Assembly: GCA_048262255.1 (NCBI GenBank)
Contig: JBLXFH010000001.1
Location: 1,116,001 to 1,180,000, forward strand
DNA length: 64,000 bases
Source: JABMNT01 sp048262255
Lineage (GTDB): Bacteria; Pseudomonadota; Alphaproteobacteria; Rhodospirillales; Casp-alpha2
Direction of reading: 5' to 3'
How positions within the stretch are numbered: the stretch's first letter is position 1; every line of letters starts with the position of its first letter. The position numbers and the translations under genes are program-made. Below, in pieces: positions 51,961-60,988 of the stretch. Under the pieces are notes generated by a model. It was not told the DNA's origin. It made no database searches and saw only the letters and a list, made by a program, of their open reading frames with translations.

Positions 51961-52970
51961 AAAAAGGGCTCCCTACAGGCTTGTTTCTGCTGGTCGTGAC
52001 AGTGCTGGCCGGTGCCTGTGCCCCGAATGAAATGTATAGGGCCGGGGAGGTGATGATCGAACCCACTATAAATGCGTCAGAACTGATTGCCGCTGATGGC
52101 ACCCGTTTGCCGGTACGCACTTGGGGGCCGGTGTCGGCGGCACCAAAAGCGGTCCTGCTGGCGGTGCATGGGTTCAATGACTATTCCGATTACTTTAAGG
52201 ATCCCGGCGCATTTCTGGCGGAAAACTATGGTGTTCAGTCTTATGCCATTGATCAGCGGGGGTTTGGGGCGGCCCCGCCTAAACCCGGCGTCTGGGCAGG
52301 TGAGCAGACCTACGCCCATGATGTGAAAAGCGCGGCAATCGCACTCCGAAAAGCCCATCCCGGGTTGCCCTTGTATCTTCTCGGGACCTCCATGGGCGGC
52401 GGTGTGGTGATGATTGCCATGACCGATACCGATGCCCCGGAGGTGGATGGTATTATCCTGAGCGCACCGGCCGTCTGGGGCCGGGTGACCATGCCCTGGT
52501 ATCAGCGGCTGGCTTTATGGATTGGCGCCCATACCCTGCCCAATCTGACGCTGAGCGGGCAAGGATTGAAAATCAAACCGAGCGACAATATGGACATGCT
52601 GATCGCACTTGGCAAAGACCCGATGGTGATCAAGCAAACCCGGATCGGGACGATATTTGGCCTCGTTAATCTTATGGACCTGGCCTTGCAAAGGTCGGAA
52701 AAGCTGACGGCTCCGGCTTTGATCCTGTATGGTGAAAAGGACGAGGTCATTCCCAAGCCGCCCACAGTGCGGATGTTGGCCCGGTTACCGAAACTACCGG
52801 CGGGCCAGCACCGGATTGCGCTCTATCCGGACGGCTATCATATGCTGCTCAGGGATTTGCAGCGCGAAACAGTCTGGAAAGATATCGGCACGTGGATGGA
52901 AAATAAAAAGGCGCCGTTGCCCTCTGGAGCTGATTTGCGCAACGTATCTGTATTGGCAAAAAAGGAATAG
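51957..52970 (+). CDS. Lipoprotein alpha/beta hydrolase (monoacylglycerol-lipase-like)
   Basis: 337 residues. Lipobox LAGACA at about 18-22; nucleophile Ser in GTSMGGG, Asp and His in the C-terminal GEKDEVIPKP and GYHMLLRD segments. Similar to serine aminopeptidase/monoacylglycerol lipases, expected to act at the periplasmic face of a membrane. It is translationally coupled to the ABC ATPase and precedes an FAD oxidoreductase by two bases, forming one operon. Confidence 0.88.
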   Translation: MKKGLPTGLFLLVVTVLAGACAPNEMYRAGEVMIEPTINASELIAADGTRLPVRTWGPVSAAPKAVLLAVHGFNDYSDYFKDPGAFLAENYGVQSYAIDQRGFGAAPPKPGVWAGEQTYAHDVKSAAIALRKAHPGLPLYLLGTSMGGGVVMIAMTDTDAPEVDGIILSAPAVWGRVTMPWYQRLALWIGAHTLPNLTLSGQGLKIKPSDNMDMLIALGKDPMVIKQTRIGTIFGLVNLMDLALQRSEKLTAPALILYGEKDEVIPKPPTVRMLARLPKLPAGQHRIALYPDGYHMLLRDLQRETVWKDIGTWMENKKAPLPSGADLRNVSVLAKKE

Positions 52971-52972
52971 CC

Positions 52973-54265
52973 ATGAGCGACTTGAAGCTGACTCCTTACT
53001 GGTGGGAAGCCGCCCCCCGGCCGGACGCGAAGCCAATCGATATCCCGGCAAAAGCCGATGTCTGCGTGGTCGGTGCCGGATTTGCGGGCCTATCTGCGGC
53101 CTTGCGCTTGGCACGGGCCGGACGGTCGGTTGTTGTTTTTGATGCGCTGCGCGCCGGCGAGGGTGCGTCGAGCCGCAACGGCGGCATCGCCAGCGGCAAT
53201 ATCAAGTTTTCCTTTCCCGACATGATCAAAAAATTCGGACTGGAAAGAGCCAGAGATTTTTATGCGGAAGGCATTGCCGCGCGTCAGCATTTGGCGGCAA
53301 TGATTGAGACAGAAAAGATTGATTGCCAGTTCAAGATGGTTGGTCGCTATACCGGAGCGAACTCGCAGACCGACTACGAGACACTGGCGCATGAAGCCGA
53401 GGCCCTCAACAGGCATCTCGATCTGGGTGTTGAAATGGTCAGCAAGGCGGACCAGCACAGGGAATTGGGCACCGATCATTATGTCGGCGGACAGGTGCGC
53501 CCCGATATCGCCGGCGTCCATCCGGGGCTTTTACATCAAGGCATTTTGGCGCGGGCGGAAGAGGCGGGTGTGACAGTTATCTGTGAAACCCGGGTGACCG
53601 GCATCGACAACACCGGCGATGCGTTCCAGGTCACGACGGCGCGCGGAAGCATCCAGGCCCGCGATGTGGTGATCGCGACGAACGGATATACGGATGGCCT
53701 TATCAAATGGCTACAGCGTCGGATCATCCCGATCCCGAGCCAGATTATTGCCACAGATAGCTTGCCGGCAGGGCTCATGGACCAGTTGATGCCGAAGCGG
53801 CGAATGCTGGGGAATACGCTCAATCTCTATAACTATTACCGTCCCTCGCCTGATGACCAATGCATCATTTTTGGTGGGCGGCGCGGTGCGGATACGGATG
53901 ATCCGGTGAAAAAGACGGCGCGTCTGCACGAACAGCTGCTGGAGGTGTTCCCTGTGCTCAAGGATGTCGGCCTGACACACAGCTGGTGGGGATATACGGG
54001 ATATACCTTCGACTTTCTGCCAAAGGTTCTGGTTCACGAGCGCATTCATTATGCGCTTGGTTTTTGCGGTTCCGGCGTTGTCTGGGCCAACTGGCTGGGT
54101 CTGAAGGCGGCGCTCTCCATCTTGGGTGAAAAGGATGCGGAGACGGTGTTTTCGAAATATCCTTTTCAGTCCCGACCGCTCTATACGGGCAAACCCTGGT
54201 TCCTGCCGTTGGTCATTAGTTGGTACGGTATCAAGGACCGGCTCGGCCATGGCCGGGTCGGCTAG
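52973..54265 (+). CDS. FAD-dependent amino-acid/amine oxidoreductase (DAO family)
   Basis: 430 residues. The dinucleotide motif VVGAGFAGLSAALRL (Gly34, Gly36, Gly39) starts a DAO-family FAD domain; RNGGIASGNIKF and a C-terminal FGGRRGADTDDP and GFCGSGVVWAN follow, as in gamma-glutamylputrescine oxidase PuuB and related enzymes. Polyamine or D-amino-acid oxidation is likely; exact substrate unknown. Part of the lipase operon. Confidence 0.9.
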   Translation: MSDLKLTPYWWEAAPRPDAKPIDIPAKADVCVVGAGFAGLSAALRLARAGRSVVVFDALRAGEGASSRNGGIASGNIKFSFPDMIKKFGLERARDFYAEGIAARQHLAAMIETEKIDCQFKMVGRYTGANSQTDYETLAHEAEALNRHLDLGVEMVSKADQHRELGTDHYVGGQVRPDIAGVHPGLLHQGILARAEEAGVTVICETRVTGIDNTGDAFQVTTARGSIQARDVVIATNGYTDGLIKWLQRRIIPIPSQIIATDSLPAGLMDQLMPKRRMLGNTLNLYNYYRPSPDDQCIIFGGRRGADTDDPVKKTARLHEQLLEVFPVLKDVGLTHSWWGYTGYTFDFLPKVLVHERIHYALGFCGSGVVWANWLGLKAALSILGEKDAETVFSKYPFQSRPLYTGKPWFLPLVISWYGIKDRLGHGRVG

Positions 54266-54290
54266 AGAACGGACATGATGCGAGAGCTCC

Positions 54291-55493
54291 ATGGATAACA
54301 CTCCTGCGCAATTCAATATCGGTTCGCTTGCGAACAAGGATATTCTGGTTGTCGACGATGATGCGCATATCTGCATGTACATCAAATTGCAGCTCGAGGC
54401 GGACAATATCGGTCAGGTGCGAACCGCCGGCGATGGCCTGCTGGGGCTGGCTGAAATCGAGAAAAAAGTGCCGGATCTGGTTATCCTTGATATCCAGATG
54501 CCCAATCTGGACGGGATAGAGACCCTAAAGCGTATCCGCGCGCAGCCGGCGCTTGCGGATCTGCCGGTGATCGTCGAGACCGCTTTGTTTGTTATGGATC
54601 AGCGCGCCGAAATTCTGGCCGCTGGGGCGACCAACATCATCTCGAAGCCACTGAATTTTGACCTGTTGAGAAGCCGTGTGCGCATGCATCTGGAACGCCA
54701 GGATATGGTCAACAGTCTTGTTGAATACCAAAATCGCATACGTGAGGAGCTGGAACTGGCCAAGGTCATGCAGGACCAGCTGTTGCCGTATGAAACAGAC
54801 AAGGCCCGAACCTTGTCCGATTATGGCTGCACCACGGACTGGGTGTTTGAAACCTCGTCGGAACTGGGCGGCGATTTTTTTGCGCTGCGCTTCATCGATA
54901 ACAAACGTCTTGGTCTGCTTATTGCGGATTTTATGGGGCATGGGGTTTATGCCGCGATCAATACGTTTCGCCTTCATCTGATGATGAACGAACAGGCCTA
55001 TTCCCAAAATTCACCGGCCGCGCTTTTGGAGAAACTGAATGAAGGCCTGAACCGGGTTCTGGAGGGGGTCCAGTTCGCGACCTTGCTCTATGCGGTGATC
55101 GATATGGAGGCCAATACTTTAACCTATGCGGCAGCGGCGGCACCCAATCCGATAATTGGCAACCGGACATCCGGGGTTCTTCATGTCGGCGACGGCAGGG
55201 GCATTCCGCTGGGTGCCCAAAAAGGCACGACTTATGAAAACCATCGCCTCGATTTTCCGCCGGGCTCATTTCTGTTCCTGCACAGTGATGCCTTGTCGGA
55301 AGGTCTTGATGCGGAAGGCCGGCTTATTGACGATGCCGGGGTACGCGAGATGGTGGACGCAGCTGTAACCGCTCCACAAACCGCTGAAACGGGTTCTCCA
55401 TTGGCGGCAGTGAAAGCCCGGTTCTTTGAGACCAATCCATTACCTCTTGGTGATGATCTGACCATGATCTGGCTGGAACGGGCTGAAAATTAG
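54291..55493 (+). CDS. Response regulator with PP2C-type (RsbU/SpoIIE) phosphatase output
   Basis: 400 residues: receiver domain (about 16-130) with phosphorylation site Asp67 (VILDIQMP) and a KP.NF switch segment; a coiled-coil linker; and a PP2C phosphatase (about 185-398) with GGDFFALR, ADFMGHGVYAA and LGDDLTMIWL metal motifs. Such proteins dephosphorylate an anti-sigma-antagonist of the STAS type. No partner anti-sigma gene is adjacent here. Confidence 0.92.
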   Translation: MDNTPAQFNIGSLANKDILVVDDDAHICMYIKLQLEADNIGQVRTAGDGLLGLAEIEKKVPDLVILDIQMPNLDGIETLKRIRAQPALADLPVIVETALFVMDQRAEILAAGATNIISKPLNFDLLRSRVRMHLERQDMVNSLVEYQNRIREELELAKVMQDQLLPYETDKARTLSDYGCTTDWVFETSSELGGDFFALRFIDNKRLGLLIADFMGHGVYAAINTFRLHLMMNEQAYSQNSPAALLEKLNEGLNRVLEGVQFATLLYAVIDMEANTLTYAAAAAPNPIIGNRTSGVLHVGDGRGIPLGAQKGTTYENHRLDFPPGSFLFLHSDALSEGLDAEGRLIDDAGVREMVDAAVTAPQTAETGSPLAAVKARFFETNPLPLGDDLTMIWLERAEN

Positions 55494-55545
55494 CCGTTAT
55501 GTTGCGGTCTTTCTCCCGGACCGCCTGCTTGATATCTATACAGGA

Positions 55546-56325
55546 TCAGGAAACGGATTGGGTCGCTTTCACCTGGGCGGCACCACAAACGGTTTCGATC
55601 ACAACGCGCCGGTTCTTGTCGTTTTTGATGCCATCGACGGTATGGACATCAAGCCAGCGTTCACCCCAGCCCTTGACCGTGCCCACCGGAATGTTTTTCC
55701 CGCGCAGCAGCGTTGCCACATGTTGAGCGCGTTTTAAAGACAGTTCCAGATTGCTTTTGTCGCCGCCAAGGGTGTCGGAAAAGCCCATAACGTTTGATTT
55801 GCAATTGCCGGAGGTACTGTATTCCACAATTTTCGGGATGACGGCTGCAATTTGTTTGTCGGTTTTCGGTCCTGCAAAAACACCGAGAGAGAAATAAATG
55901 GTCTGGTTCAGAGTGTCTTCACGGGCGCCCGGCCGCGCCATCTTTGGGGCTGTGGCCGCAGCCATAAGCCCATCGGTGCGCAGTTTCATGAGTTCGGCCA
56001 GGTTTTTCTGTTCGGTTTGCAGGTCAGAAACGCGCGTTTGCAGGTCCGTTAGGCCGCTGTTGAGTGACGACAGGGCGGCGGAAACATCAGGAGCGTTTGG
56101 GCCGCCCTTGCTCATCGCTTCGCTTGCCGTCTGTTCGGCAACGGTCTTGATTTCCTCAAGCGCTTCCGCCTTCAGTTCAATGACAACGCTTTTGACTTCC
56201 GCCTGTCCGGTTTCAATTTTTTTATCGAGCATGTGAAAGCCGAAATACGCGGCGGGTGCGGCGATGCCCAGAACAAGAACCGCTGATAATAACGACGTCG
56301 AGATGATAACTTTACGGGGGCTCAC
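55546..56325 (-). CDS. OmpA-domain protein anchored by an N-terminal helix
   Basis: 259 residues: one membrane helix (about 11-30), a coiled coil (about 35-110) and a C-terminal OmpA-like peptidoglycan-binding domain (IYFSLGVFAG...KSNVMGFSDTLGGDKSNLELSLKRAQHVATLL, NDKNRRVVIET). Likely tethers the envelope to peptidoglycan. An intramolecular disulfide between Cys in NCKSN and VCGAA is possible. Confidence 0.87.
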   Translation of the reverse strand: MSPRKVIISTSLLSAVLVLGIAAPAAYFGFHMLDKKIETGQAEVKSVVIELKAEALEEIKTVAEQTASEAMSKGGPNAPDVSAALSSLNSGLTDLQTRVSDLQTEQKNLAELMKLRTDGLMAAATAPKMARPGAREDTLNQTIYFSLGVFAGPKTDKQIAAVIPKIVEYSTSGNCKSNVMGFSDTLGGDKSNLELSLKRAQHVATLLRGKNIPVGTVKGWGERWLDVHTVDGIKNDKNRRVVIETVCGAAQVKATQSVS

Positions 56326-56590
56326 GGTTTTCTCCTTATCAGGACAAGTCGACTGCCGGAATCACAATACCATGATACACCGTTTTTGTGAATCATGGGG
56401 TTTTCAAATCGTGTCTGGCGTTGGCTTAATCATTCGTCGCCGGAGGGTCTCTGGTACCCTGACAGGATCAAGGGACCGCCGACGTTTCATGAGAGAGTCT
56501 GTCTGATTATGGTAAATAAAGTATGAATATGCCAGAATACTTGTGAAATGGTTGTTTTCTTGCGCCCCGGCTGTCGGAAACGGGCCGCTT

Positions 56591-57634
56591 TTATGCCGTG
56601 CTGCGCGAGACGATTTCAAACCCTACGTCGATGGCCTGGCGTTGATCTGTCTTGCTGTTGATTCGCTCCAGAATCAGTTCGGCGGCGCGGGCCCCGATCT
56701 CGTGGCCGGGGATGCGCACCGTTGTCAGTTCCAGCCCGAAATCCCCGGCAAACTCGAAATCGCCAAAACCGATCACGGCGATATCGTTGGGCACAGAGAG
56801 GCCGCAGCGGCGGGCTTCGCTGAGAACGCCAAGAGCAATGGAGTCGGACGTGCAGATAACGGCGTCGGTGTCTGGCCATTTTTCAAGCAAAAGCGCGAGC
56901 CCGTTGGCACCGCGTTTCGCCGATTGGCCGGGGAAATGATCCGTGGCGATAAAGCGGGGCGTTGCTCCCGGGCGTTCCTGGACCGCCCCTTTATAGCCGT
57001 TCAGACGATGCAGGGCGCGGGTATTGCCTTCACTTTGGTCGCCGAGGATGGCAGGCCGTCGGTAGCCTTGCTTAAAGACAAATCGGGTGACTGCCGCGCC
57101 AGCTTCAAAATTGGAAAACCCGACAGCACTGTCAATCGGTTCCGGTGGCAGTTCCCATAATTCAATAATCGGAATGTTGGCATTGAGCAGCAGGGCCTGC
57201 GTCGCTGGCGTATGTTCGGTGCTTGTCAAAACAAGTGCTGCCGGTCGTCGGCTCAACAGGGCGGGAATGATCTCGGCTTCGTTTTGCGGTGAATATTCTG
57301 ATGTGGCGAGCAGGAGATGGTAACCGTCTATGCGCAAGCGACTGGAAAGTCCGTCCACTGTTGAAGCAAAGGTCGAGCCGTCCAGAGAGGAAACCAGCGC
57401 CCCGACAATATTGCTCTTGCGCGAAGACAGGTTGCCGGCGATTTCATCGGGCACGTACCCCAGTTCACGAACCGCCGCGAGGACCTTGTCACGGGTGTCG
57501 GGTTTGACTTTGTCCGGTGTGCGCAGGACACGGGAAACGGTGATCGGTGCAACGCCGGCTTTTTTGGCCACATCACCCATTGTGACCCAGTTTCCGGGCT
57601 TGTTCAGGGCCGCATGATCCGTCGATTCTTCCAT
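56591..57634 (-). CDS. LacI-family transcriptional regulator
   Basis: 347 residues from ATG at 57634, after GGAG; longer frames to 58405 cross the divergent gene and are not real. N-terminal HTH (about 17-40, MGDVAKKAGVAPITVSRVLRTP) and periplasmic-binding-like ligand domain with VIGFGDFEFAGDFG. GntR-of-gluconate type similarity is only partial. It lies divergent to the PhyH gene with two perfect operator palindromes between them. Confidence 0.93.
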   Translation of the reverse strand: MEESTDHAALNKPGNWVTMGDVAKKAGVAPITVSRVLRTPDKVKPDTRDKVLAAVRELGYVPDEIAGNLSSRKSNIVGALVSSLDGSTFASTVDGLSSRLRIDGYHLLLATSEYSPQNEAEIIPALLSRRPAALVLTSTEHTPATQALLLNANIPIIELWELPPEPIDSAVGFSNFEAGAAVTRFVFKQGYRRPAILGDQSEGNTRALHRLNGYKGAVQERPGATPRFIATDHFPGQSAKRGANGLALLLEKWPDTDAVICTSDSIALGVLSEARRCGLSVPNDIAVIGFGDFEFAGDFGLELTTVRIPGHEIGARAAELILERINSKTDQRQAIDVGFEIVSRSTA

Positions 57635-57679
57635 AGCTGCGATTCTCCTGATTCGTCCGGCACTAAAGCCACAACCAAT

Positions 57680-57728
57680 TGGTATCGATACCATTGACTT
57701 TTGAAAATAGCAATGGTATCGATACCAT
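57680..57728. promoter_or_regulatory. Two LacI-type operators
   Basis: TGGTATCGATACCA (57680-57693) and ATGGTATCGATACCAT (57713-57728) are perfect palindromes, with centres 34 bp apart, in the gap between the LacI and PhyH genes. Their form is that of LacI-family operators. Confidence 0.85.
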
Positions 57729-57790
57729 AAATAACAACAGGTGACGTTAAGCACCGTGTTGGACAGTGAGAAGCAGAAAGGGAGCCGGCA

Positions 57791-58693
57791 ATGCTGAGCA
57801 AAGACCAGTTGGCGTTTTACGATAAAAACGGATATCTGATGATCGAGAACGCGGTAACACCAGAGCAACTCGACCGGATGCGTGAAATCACTTACGACTT
57901 GATCGAAAAGTCCCGACCGGTGACAGAAAGCAACGCGGTTTATGATCTGGATGAAGGCCATTCGCCTGAGGAGCCACGCCTGACCCGCATCAAGCTGCCG
58001 CATATACAAAATCCTTATTACTGGGAGGTTCTGCAAAACTCGGCCATGACGAGCGTTCTCAATGATTTGCTCGGCCCGAATACAGCCATTCAAACCAGCA
58101 AGCTCAACACCAAAGCGCCGGGTGGTGGCGCAGCTGTTGAATGGCACCAGGACTGGGCTTTTTATCCGCATACCAATGACGACATGCTGGCGTTTGGCCT
58201 GATGTTGGAAGATGTCGATATGGAGAATGGTCCGCTTCAGGTGATTCCGGGCTCCCACAAAGGGCCGGTTCTGGCTCACACCAATGCAAACGGGGTGTTT
58301 TGCGGTGCCGTAGACCCACAGGATCCCGATTTTCATCATGACAAGGCAGTCACGCTCACCGGCAAGGCCGGAACCATGACGGTTCATCATGTCCGCTGCC
58401 TGCATGGTTCGGCGGCCAATGTGTCGGACCGCAATCGGCTGATCTTGTTCTACGAATGCCGCGCCGCTGATGCCTGGCCCTTACTCGGGTCCGGGTCTTA
58501 CATGAAATTTGGAGGCACGGGTCAGCAGGCTTTGTGGGACCATGTCCAATCGAGCGTGGTCACCGGCGAACTGTCAGCCCAGCCGCGCTGTGAAGCGGTG
58601 CCGGTTCGTCTGCCGTTGCCGCCGGCCCCGGACAGCGCTTCCATCTTCAAAACCCAGAAAACAGGTGAAGCGAAAAGCGCCTTCGCGGCCTGA
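57791..58693 (+). CDS. Phytanoyl-CoA dioxygenase family (Fe(II)/2-oxoglutarate) protein
   Basis: 300 residues. Metal triad His119-x-Asp121 (EWHQDWAF) and His205 (CLHGSAAN); Arg214 or Arg216 (SDRNR) for 2-oxoglutarate. PhyH members hydroxylate many small molecules besides phytanoyl-CoA, such as ectoine or halogenated substrates. Regulated by the divergent LacI protein, so the inducer is probably a sugar-like or related carbon source. Substrate unknown. Confidence 0.9.
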   Translation: MLSKDQLAFYDKNGYLMIENAVTPEQLDRMREITYDLIEKSRPVTESNAVYDLDEGHSPEEPRLTRIKLPHIQNPYYWEVLQNSAMTSVLNDLLGPNTAIQTSKLNTKAPGGGAAVEWHQDWAFYPHTNDDMLAFGLMLEDVDMENGPLQVIPGSHKGPVLAHTNANGVFCGAVDPQDPDFHHDKAVTLTGKAGTMTVHHVRCLHGSAANVSDRNRLILFYECRAADAWPLLGSGSYMKFGGTGQQALWDHVQSSVVTGELSAQPRCEAVPVRLPLPPAPDSASIFKTQKTGEAKSAFAA

Positions 58694-58723
58694 TCGGAAG
58701 TCTGTTGTATCGGTTTGTTCGCC

Positions 58724-60142
58724 TCAAGCGGTTTTGAGATAAGCAACAATCCGTTCTTCGGCGTTCATGGCGGGGATTTCTGTGCCAGTGGTTTTCCCTG
58801 CGGCAACGCCGTCGCGGATGACATCCAGATAAGCCTCCGCCGTTTTGTCCCAGGTATACATATCGAGCACCCGTTGGCGCGACCTTGCTGACAGATCTGT
58901 GTGATTTTTGAGGGCAACCAGCAAACCGGTGGCGATGGCATCGGCATCAAATGGATCAACCAGAATGCCCGACCCGTCTTCAAAGATTTCGGAAGGGCCG
59001 CCGTTCTGGGTGGCGACGCAAGCCAGCCCGCAGGCCGCCGCTTCAATAGGGGCCAGACCGAAAGGCTCATAAAAAGCGGTCAGGGCGAAAACCGATCCGC
59101 GGTTGGCGAGATAGCGATAAGTCGCCGCCAGTTCCTTCTGCGACTGGATGTTCAGATAGCTGACCCGTCCCGCCATATCAGCGTGATCAATGACATCCAG
59201 AATCTCGCGCAGCACAATCTTTTCAGCATCCGGCAGATGCGCGATATCCTTGTAGGGATCGTTGACCCCGCGAATGCAGATCGCCAGTCGCGCCACATTG
59301 CGCAGGGGCTCGGACCGGGCGAAGGCTTTGACGACACCGATGATGTTTTTCTTTTCATCAAGCCGACTGGAAACCAGCACAAAAGGGTCATCGCTGCTGC
59401 CGCCCAGATGCGCGGGTAGTTTGCTTTTAACTTCCGCATCCGCAGGGCCTTCATCGACTGTGAAAATACGGGTGTTGACGCCGGGCGGAATGACGGAAAA
59501 CTTGTCCGTTGCGTTCACATCTACGGCTCCCTGATAAAGCGCGTGGGAATACTGGTCGCGGTGTTCCTGCTCCGTTGAGGTAATGATCCGGTAGGCCCGC
59601 GCCATGGCCAGGCGCTCCGCATCAATGCGCCGGGAAAACCGAAAGCGGGCTTCCATGGCCGGCCAGTTTTCTGTCGTGGTCCCCAGCTTTTCGAGTTTCT
59701 GGGCGCCCAGCGAATGCCCGGTCAGGGTGAAGCCGATACCTGTCAGCATCTGAAAGCGGGCCGAGCAGTAACCGCCGTCGGCGTAGTGGGCGGTCGTAAA
59801 ATCGGGTAAATCACCGCCGTAAAAGGCAATCAGGTTGTCGACGAATTGATTCATGTGCGGCCACAGGTCTTCCTTGTTCAGAAATTCCGGCCCATCACAG
59901 TCAATGCGCACAATCCGCAACTTGTCCTCATATCCTGCATAATGATCAAGCGCCGCTGAAAATTCCGGCCAGTTGCGGTCCTCAACACGGCGGGTGATGA
60001 TGTCGACCGTGTGACCAAGGCGACACATGGCCTGGGCGACCTCCTTGACGTAGACCAACTGGCCACCGAAATCGGGATGTTCGGCCAGATAGGAGTCGTT
60101 TTCGTCGAAGTTCCCTTGGGGATTAAGAAAGGCAATATGCAT
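58724..60142 (-). CDS. GT4 glycosyltransferase, sucrose-phosphate-synthase-like
   Basis: 472 residues. N-terminal FLNPQGNFDENDSYLAEHPDFGGQLVYVKEVAQAM, with TRRVEDRN, is the hallmark of sucrose/sucrose-phosphate synthases and mannosylfructose-phosphate synthase; the C-terminal GT4 domain has SSRLDEKKN, E-x7-E-type TAFYEPFGLAPIEAAACGL. It likely makes a disaccharide phosphate, a compatible solute or storage sugar. Next to a kinase, a DUF4922 protein and glgC. Acceptor not determinable. Confidence 0.88.
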   Translation of the reverse strand: MHIAFLNPQGNFDENDSYLAEHPDFGGQLVYVKEVAQAMCRLGHTVDIITRRVEDRNWPEFSAALDHYAGYEDKLRIVRIDCDGPEFLNKEDLWPHMNQFVDNLIAFYGGDLPDFTTAHYADGGYCSARFQMLTGIGFTLTGHSLGAQKLEKLGTTTENWPAMEARFRFSRRIDAERLAMARAYRIITSTEQEHRDQYSHALYQGAVDVNATDKFSVIPPGVNTRIFTVDEGPADAEVKSKLPAHLGGSSDDPFVLVSSRLDEKKNIIGVVKAFARSEPLRNVARLAICIRGVNDPYKDIAHLPDAEKIVLREILDVIDHADMAGRVSYLNIQSQKELAATYRYLANRGSVFALTAFYEPFGLAPIEAAACGLACVATQNGGPSEIFEDGSGILVDPFDADAIATGLLVALKNHTDLSARSRQRVLDMYTWDKTAEAYLDVIRDGVAAGKTTGTEIPAMNAEERIVAYLKTA

Positions 60143-60185
60143 AATGATGACCCTTATGTTGCAGGAGGTCGGGGGAGAGGGAGGT

Positions 60186-60836
60186 TTAGGTCGCAGTTGT
60201 GACGGAATAATCTTGGTTGATGACGATATCGGCGCGCGGTTTGTGCGAGGCGATGATATCGTGCTCGATTTTCAGAACATTGCTGGTAAAGTCGTCCAGT
60301 TCGGAAGCGTCGCGGTTGCGTTTGAGGCGGTGCGCTAAAGTGTCTTCGTAATTCCGATCAATGAAAACGCGCGTATCCACCTTTTCCAGAAGCGAGGTGT
60401 AGGTGCCCTCGGCAATGGCGACACGGGCATCACCGGTCTCCAGAATTTCGCTCTCGACGCTATCATCCTCATAAACCACCAGGGGCTTGTCGACGGTTTC
60501 CGCGCCGTCAAGAAAGGCCTGGAGATGCGCATCAAGCAGGCCCAGTTTGACCTCTTGCGGGCCGACCCAGGCAATGTCTTTGCGCCGGATCCGATCATTT
60601 GTTTTCGGTGGATAAACAAAATAGTCGTCCTGCTGGAAGATGATGCTTTTGATGCCCTGTTCGGCTAAAGCCTCGGCGATGGCGGTTGCCGTTTCCGATT
60701 TGCCGCTGCCCGATTCCCCGGCCACGGTAATGGTATAGCGGCCTTGTGTGGCAGAAATTTTGGGAAGGATCAGGGGAGTGATTTGAGCGGCCGCTTTTCG
60801 GTGGTGTTCTTCGACAATAATAGTGTCACCGCGCAT
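60186..60836 (-). CDS. P-loop kinase of the uridine-kinase/phosphoribulokinase family
   Basis: 216 residues with Walker A GESGSGKSE (about 40-48), IIFQQDDYFVYPP (substrate Asp pair) and VAIAEGTYTSL. Same fold as uridine kinase and phosphoribulokinase but without their exact substrate residues. It precedes the SPS-like glycosyltransferase gene by 43 bases on the same strand; a sugar or nucleoside kinase feeding that pathway is the likely role. Confidence 0.85.
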   Translation of the reverse strand: MRGDTIIVEEHHRKAAAQITPLILPKISATQGRYTITVAGESGSGKSETATAIAEALAEQGIKSIIFQQDDYFVYPPKTNDRIRRKDIAWVGPQEVKLGLLDAHLQAFLDGAETVDKPLVVYEDDSVESEILETGDARVAIAEGTYTSLLEKVDTRVFIDRNYEDTLAHRLKRNRDASELDDFTSNVLKIEHDIIASHKPRADIVINQDYSVTTAT

Positions 60837-60988
60837 GGTTTATCCTTATTCTTGGTGAAGATTTGACGATCTTTTTTTGTTTCATCGTCGGGCTTTCTAA
60901 CTTATACAGCGATTATAGGTATAAGTCTGAAAGCCGCTTCCGGTCAACTCAAGGTTCGGCTCGTTCAATGTTAGTGGCGGAGTCAGAC

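Noticed and set aside
57635..58405. N-terminal extension of the LacI frame giving 604 residues
   Set aside because: It is antisense to phyH and runs over the operator palindromes; a good ribosome site and a family-like start are at 57634.
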